From positions 1,924,001 to 1,988,000 of the forward strand of contig NZ_CP163424.1 in NCBI RefSeq assembly GCF_041429795.1: a stretch of 64,000 nucleotides of DNA. Reading direction: 5' to 3'. Position 1 is the first letter of the stretch. Each line of letters opens with the position of its first letter. This DNA comes from Algimonas porphyrae. Lineage in GTDB: Bacteria; Pseudomonadota; Alphaproteobacteria; Caulobacterales; Maricaulaceae. The notes under the pieces were generated by a model. The model made no database searches, was not told the origin of the DNA, and was given only the letters and a program-made list of their open reading frames with translations. Of the stretch, positions 62,298 to 64,000 are shown piece by piece. The position numbers and the translations under genes are program-made.

Positions 62298-62752
62298 TGC
62301 CTGCCAGCATGACCCCGACCCCATCCCGTGCGGAGGCGTGTCGCTGCGACGGCGACGGCTACCGCTATGAAGGGCTTTACCAACTGGACGCGGATTGTCC
62401 GGTCCACCCCAACCATCAATGCCCGATCAGCAGCACGAAAAGGGGGCGGATGATGGATAAGAGAATGCTCACACTGGCGGCAATGTTCGTAGCGGCTTGC
62501 GGCACGCAGCAACAACAGCTGCATTCCGACCAGCCGATCGCCGCCGAGCCAGTCACGCAAAGTCGGTTCGTTCACATCCTGCAGCATGACGATGACGGGA
62601 CGCTCCTGCCCTACAGCGCAAGTTACGATGAAGTCGAAGCTGATCTTCGCGCCCGGACGACAGAGTTTCTGGCGCGCTGCCCCAACCATCAATGCCCGAT
62701 AAATCCCGATCCCCGCCCTGACGGCGGACGGACAGACCAGAATGGAGAATGA
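62297..62752 (+). CDS. Phage-type hypothetical: Cys-rich leader fused to lipoprotein-like part
   Basis: A 151-residue open frame with two unlike halves. Residues 1-48 hold a cysteine pattern (CRCDG, DCP, HPNHQCPI) suggestive of a small metal-binding peptide. From Met52/Met53 (62450/62453) a second start with an AAAAGGGGGCGG ribosome site opens a lipoprotein-like signal with lipobox VAAC, so a separate in-frame product is likely. The peptide PNHQCPI recurs at the end through a 21-base direct repeat. I do not recognise a family. It may be one gene with internal initiation or two genes fused by stop loss. Confidence 0.5.
   Translation: MPASMTPTPSRAEACRCDGDGYRYEGLYQLDADCPVHPNHQCPISSTKRGRMMDKRMLTLAAMFVAACGTQQQQLHSDQPIAAEPVTQSRFVHILQHDDDGTLLPYSASYDEVEADLRARTTEFLARCPNHQCPINPDPRPDGGRTDQNGE
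62407..62427 (+). repeat. Direct repeat copy 1 (21 bases)
   Basis: Identical to 62680-62700, 273 bases downstream. Both copies lie in the same reading frame of the same gene and encode PNHQCPI with flanking bases. Confidence 0.85.
62680..62700 (+). repeat. Direct repeat copy 2 (21 bases)
   Basis: Identical to 62407-62427; the 273-base period is a multiple of three, so the repeat keeps the frame. Confidence 0.85.
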
Positions 62753-62754
62753 AG

Positions 62755-63027
62755 ATGGCTGATAGTCGGTTCACCGATGAGTTTCCTATGCCCGCGCGAA
62801 TGAGCGGAGCGATGCTCATCTTGTCGAGCAATCTCCGCGATTGTCCCGTGGGGCAATCTTTCTTCTGGTCGCGCCGTGACGGCAAGGAAGCGCGTGTAGG
62901 CATGGTCACGTCCCGCATCCGAGACATGCGCCTATCCGGAGATCTGAATGACACGACAATCTTCACCTGCAAGCGCGCTGCCAAGAGCGACGTGATCGGC
63001 GTCCGCGTGTGGAAAGTGTCTGACTAA
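62755..63027 (+). CDS. Phage-type hypothetical protein
   Basis: A 90-residue protein (ATG at 62755 with a GGAG site; an ATG two codons earlier lies too close to that site). The middle part (GQSFFWSRRDGKEARVGMVTSRIRDM, then TIFTCKRAA) looks like a small alpha/beta domain with many basic residues and may contact DNA. No family recognised. It follows the preceding frame with almost no gap. Confidence 0.55.
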   Translation: MADSRFTDEFPMPARMSGAMLILSSNLRDCPVGQSFFWSRRDGKEARVGMVTSRIRDMRLSGDLNDTTIFTCKRAAKSDVIGVRVWKVSD

Positions 63028-63092
63028 CCCCACCCCGCGCGTCTTCCCCGGCGCGCACACAACAGCCCGACGCGGGCGGAAGGAGAATAGAG

Positions 63093-63359
63093 ATGAAGCG
63101 AGAAAGAGCGCCGCTGCCTAATGAAATTAGAGGCGGCTGGCATGCGGTCGAGGACATGCCGGAGCCTTGGCAAGATGCCCGGGCATTGGAGGTCTACGTC
63201 CATAGTTGGCCAAGCCGTATTGTCTCTTGCCAGTATGGTTGCGCAATTGATGAAGGTGGCGATGAAATTTGTGGTTTCCACACTATTGGGAAGCCGGGAG
63301 ACTGGATACGCATGGAGGACGAGCCTGCCGTTCTCGTCCGGGAGCCTGTAAAGCAATGA
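63093..63359 (+). CDS. Phage-type hypothetical protein
   Basis: An 88-residue acidic protein with a strong GGAAGGAGA ribosome site at about 63079. GWHAVEDMPEPWQDARALEVYVHSW is weakly like the tryptophan-rich start of DUF551-type phage proteins, but I would not assign the family. Two cysteines (SCQYGC) and a C-terminal acidic segment are seen. Its stop overlaps the next start by 4 bp (ATGA). Confidence 0.55.
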   Translation: MKRERAPLPNEIRGGWHAVEDMPEPWQDARALEVYVHSWPSRIVSCQYGCAIDEGGDEICGFHTIGKPGDWIRMEDEPAVLVREPVKQ

Positions 63360-63871
63360 CCGCCCCGACCGTCCCTCCCATGGACGAGCTGGAGGCGTTG
63401 CTGGCAGAGGCGGCGCCGGGGCCGTGGTTCATAAGAGACGGCTCTTCTTGGCGGCGCATTCGCTCTGACTGGCGGAGTGGGCAAGATGTAGAGGTTATTA
63501 CGCCGACCATACAGAATGACGGCCACCCTGACCTGTCATGCGCGCGAGGCCACGATCGAATGGCAAACTTGGGTCTGGCTGCCGCTGCCCCCGCCCTACT
63601 CGACTACTGCGAACACCTAGAAGCCCGCCTTGCCGATGCGGAGGCGCGGGCAGAAATGTTTCAAGCCGCGCTGGACGAGTTGGTCGGCTCCCCGGACCAT
63701 GAGTTTTCCGGCGTAGGGGCTGACGGGCTGTCTCACCTTCGGGACATGTATCGTGAGAAATGGGATATGCTCGGGCCGTCGTGCCGGACCTCGCTACGCA
63801 ATCACATCGACATGGCGGTAAGGACCGCAGCAGCTCAAGCCCGCCGCGCCCTCAAGGATGGGGAGGGGTAG
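63356..63871 (+). CDS. Phage-type hypothetical with coiled-coil segment
   Basis: A 171-residue protein from ATG 63356. The N-terminal LEALLAEAAPGPW and central LGLAAAAPALLDYCEHLEARLADAEARAEMF resemble the conserved opening and alanine-rich helix seen in many small phage early proteins (Ead/Ea22-like in style). The helix from about 80 to 115 has coiled-coil character. Function unknown. It overlaps the previous gene by 4 bp and ends 3 bases before the HNH gene. Confidence 0.55.
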   Translation: MTAPTVPPMDELEALLAEAAPGPWFIRDGSSWRRIRSDWRSGQDVEVITPTIQNDGHPDLSCARGHDRMANLGLAAAAPALLDYCEHLEARLADAEARAEMFQAALDELVGSPDHEFSGVGADGLSHLRDMYREKWDMLGPSCRTSLRNHIDMAVRTAAAQARRALKDGEG

Positions 63872-63874
63872 GAG

Positions 63875-64000
63875 ATGCCGATTTCTGCCAGAAACATGAG
63901 GCGCTATCCCGGCGGATCAACGAACTCCAAAGAGTGGAAGGCAATCAGGGCGGAAATCCTAGAGCGCGCCGATAACGCGTGTGAGGGCTCTCCCGCTTTC
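63875..64000 (+). CDS. HNH endonuclease-like phage protein (5' end only)
   Basis: The window ends inside this frame (42 codons visible, ATG 63875 with a TAGGAG site). The visible YPGGSTNSKEWKAIRAEILERA, then CEGSPAF, matches the start of a phage HNH endonuclease family with the layout W-x-IR-x5-RA-x3-CEGSP. The HNH motif itself would lie beyond the window. Such enzymes often sit near terminase or replication genes. Confidence 0.6.
   Translation, partial: MPISARNMRRYPGGSTNSKEWKAIRAEILERADNACEGSPAF

Larger units (their letters stand above)
61646..64000 (+). mobile_element. Left end of a probable prophage or integrative element at tRNA-Thr
   Basis: Immediately after tRNA-Thr gene style changes. 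Six short genes lie in one direction with strong purine-rich ribosome sites and overlapping stops; none resembles core metabolism, and the last is a phage-type HNH endonuclease. A tRNA 3' end is a classic attachment site. No integrase, attR or structural gene is inside the window, so the element type and its right end are unknown. Confidence 0.6.

Overview
The window is chromosomal DNA of an alphaproteobacterium. The gene neighbourhoods point to the Caulobacterales/Maricaulales/Hyphomonadaceae side of the class, although no rRNA or other taxonomic marker is present. Supporting signs are the runs recG/sdhE/mfd, ppx-rlmE-guaB-rsmB-guaA and murA-DUF2948-UPF0262-phosphatase-infA-maf-RNaseE/G-yacG, a PopA-like degenerate GGDEF protein beside mfd, and astaxanthin-type carotenoid genes. 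Coding density is high, with many 4-bp ATGA overlaps. Almost everything up to about 61.6 kb is core genome; the last 2.4 kb looks like the edge of a mobile element.

Layout. 1-4.1 kb: a partial DUF3089 hydrolase-fold gene, a DUF502 membrane protein and recG. 4.2-9.3 kb: sdhE, mfd and the PopA-like gene. 9.4-14.5 kb: an M2-family dipeptidase lipoprotein, hemH, a P-loop kinase-like gene and thrC. 14.5-19.7 kb: a frameshifted XRE-cupin regulator divergent from an assimilatory sulfur operon (cysG, DUF2849, cysI, a DUF934-cysH fusion). 19.8-21.1 kb: two exported small proteins. 21.1-27.9 kb: a compact histidine operon (yerC-hisG-hisD-hisC/hisB fusion-hisH-hisA-hisF-hisIE) behind a strong palindrome. 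28.2-34.0 kb: tRNA-Ser, rlpA, a D,D-carboxypeptidase, tmk, holB, tatD and a metallo-beta-lactamase-fold gene. 34.3-37.2 kb: an orphan gene and a FAN1-like nuclease fused to a DEDDh exonuclease. 37.3-42.7 kb: crtE, crtW, crtZ, aat and an amidohydrolase pair. 42.9-44.6 kb: a DEAD-box RNA helicase. 44.8-51.1 kb: the guaA/guaB operon. 51.3-55.5 kb: a SulP transporter, a phosphatase-like protein and transketolase. 55.7-61.5 kb: tRNA-Phe, a GDPD-family gene and the murA-to-yacG cluster. 61.57-64 kb: tRNA-Thr followed by short phage-type genes that end in a partial HNH endonuclease.

The most unusual points are as follows. The infA gene is full length (exactly 72 codons) but carries an in-frame TGA at codon 44. 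A FAN1 (VRR_NUC) crosslink-repair nuclease is fused to a DnaQ-like exonuclease. HisC is fused to the HisB dehydratase. A high-GC3 tract covers DUF2849 and the 5' two thirds of cysI and stops inside the gene. The XRE-cupin regulator beside the sulfur operon has a one-base frameshift. A near-perfect 18-nt palindrome lies directly upstream of the TrpR-like yerC gene that heads the his operon. No CRISPR array, insertion sequence or rRNA gene was seen.
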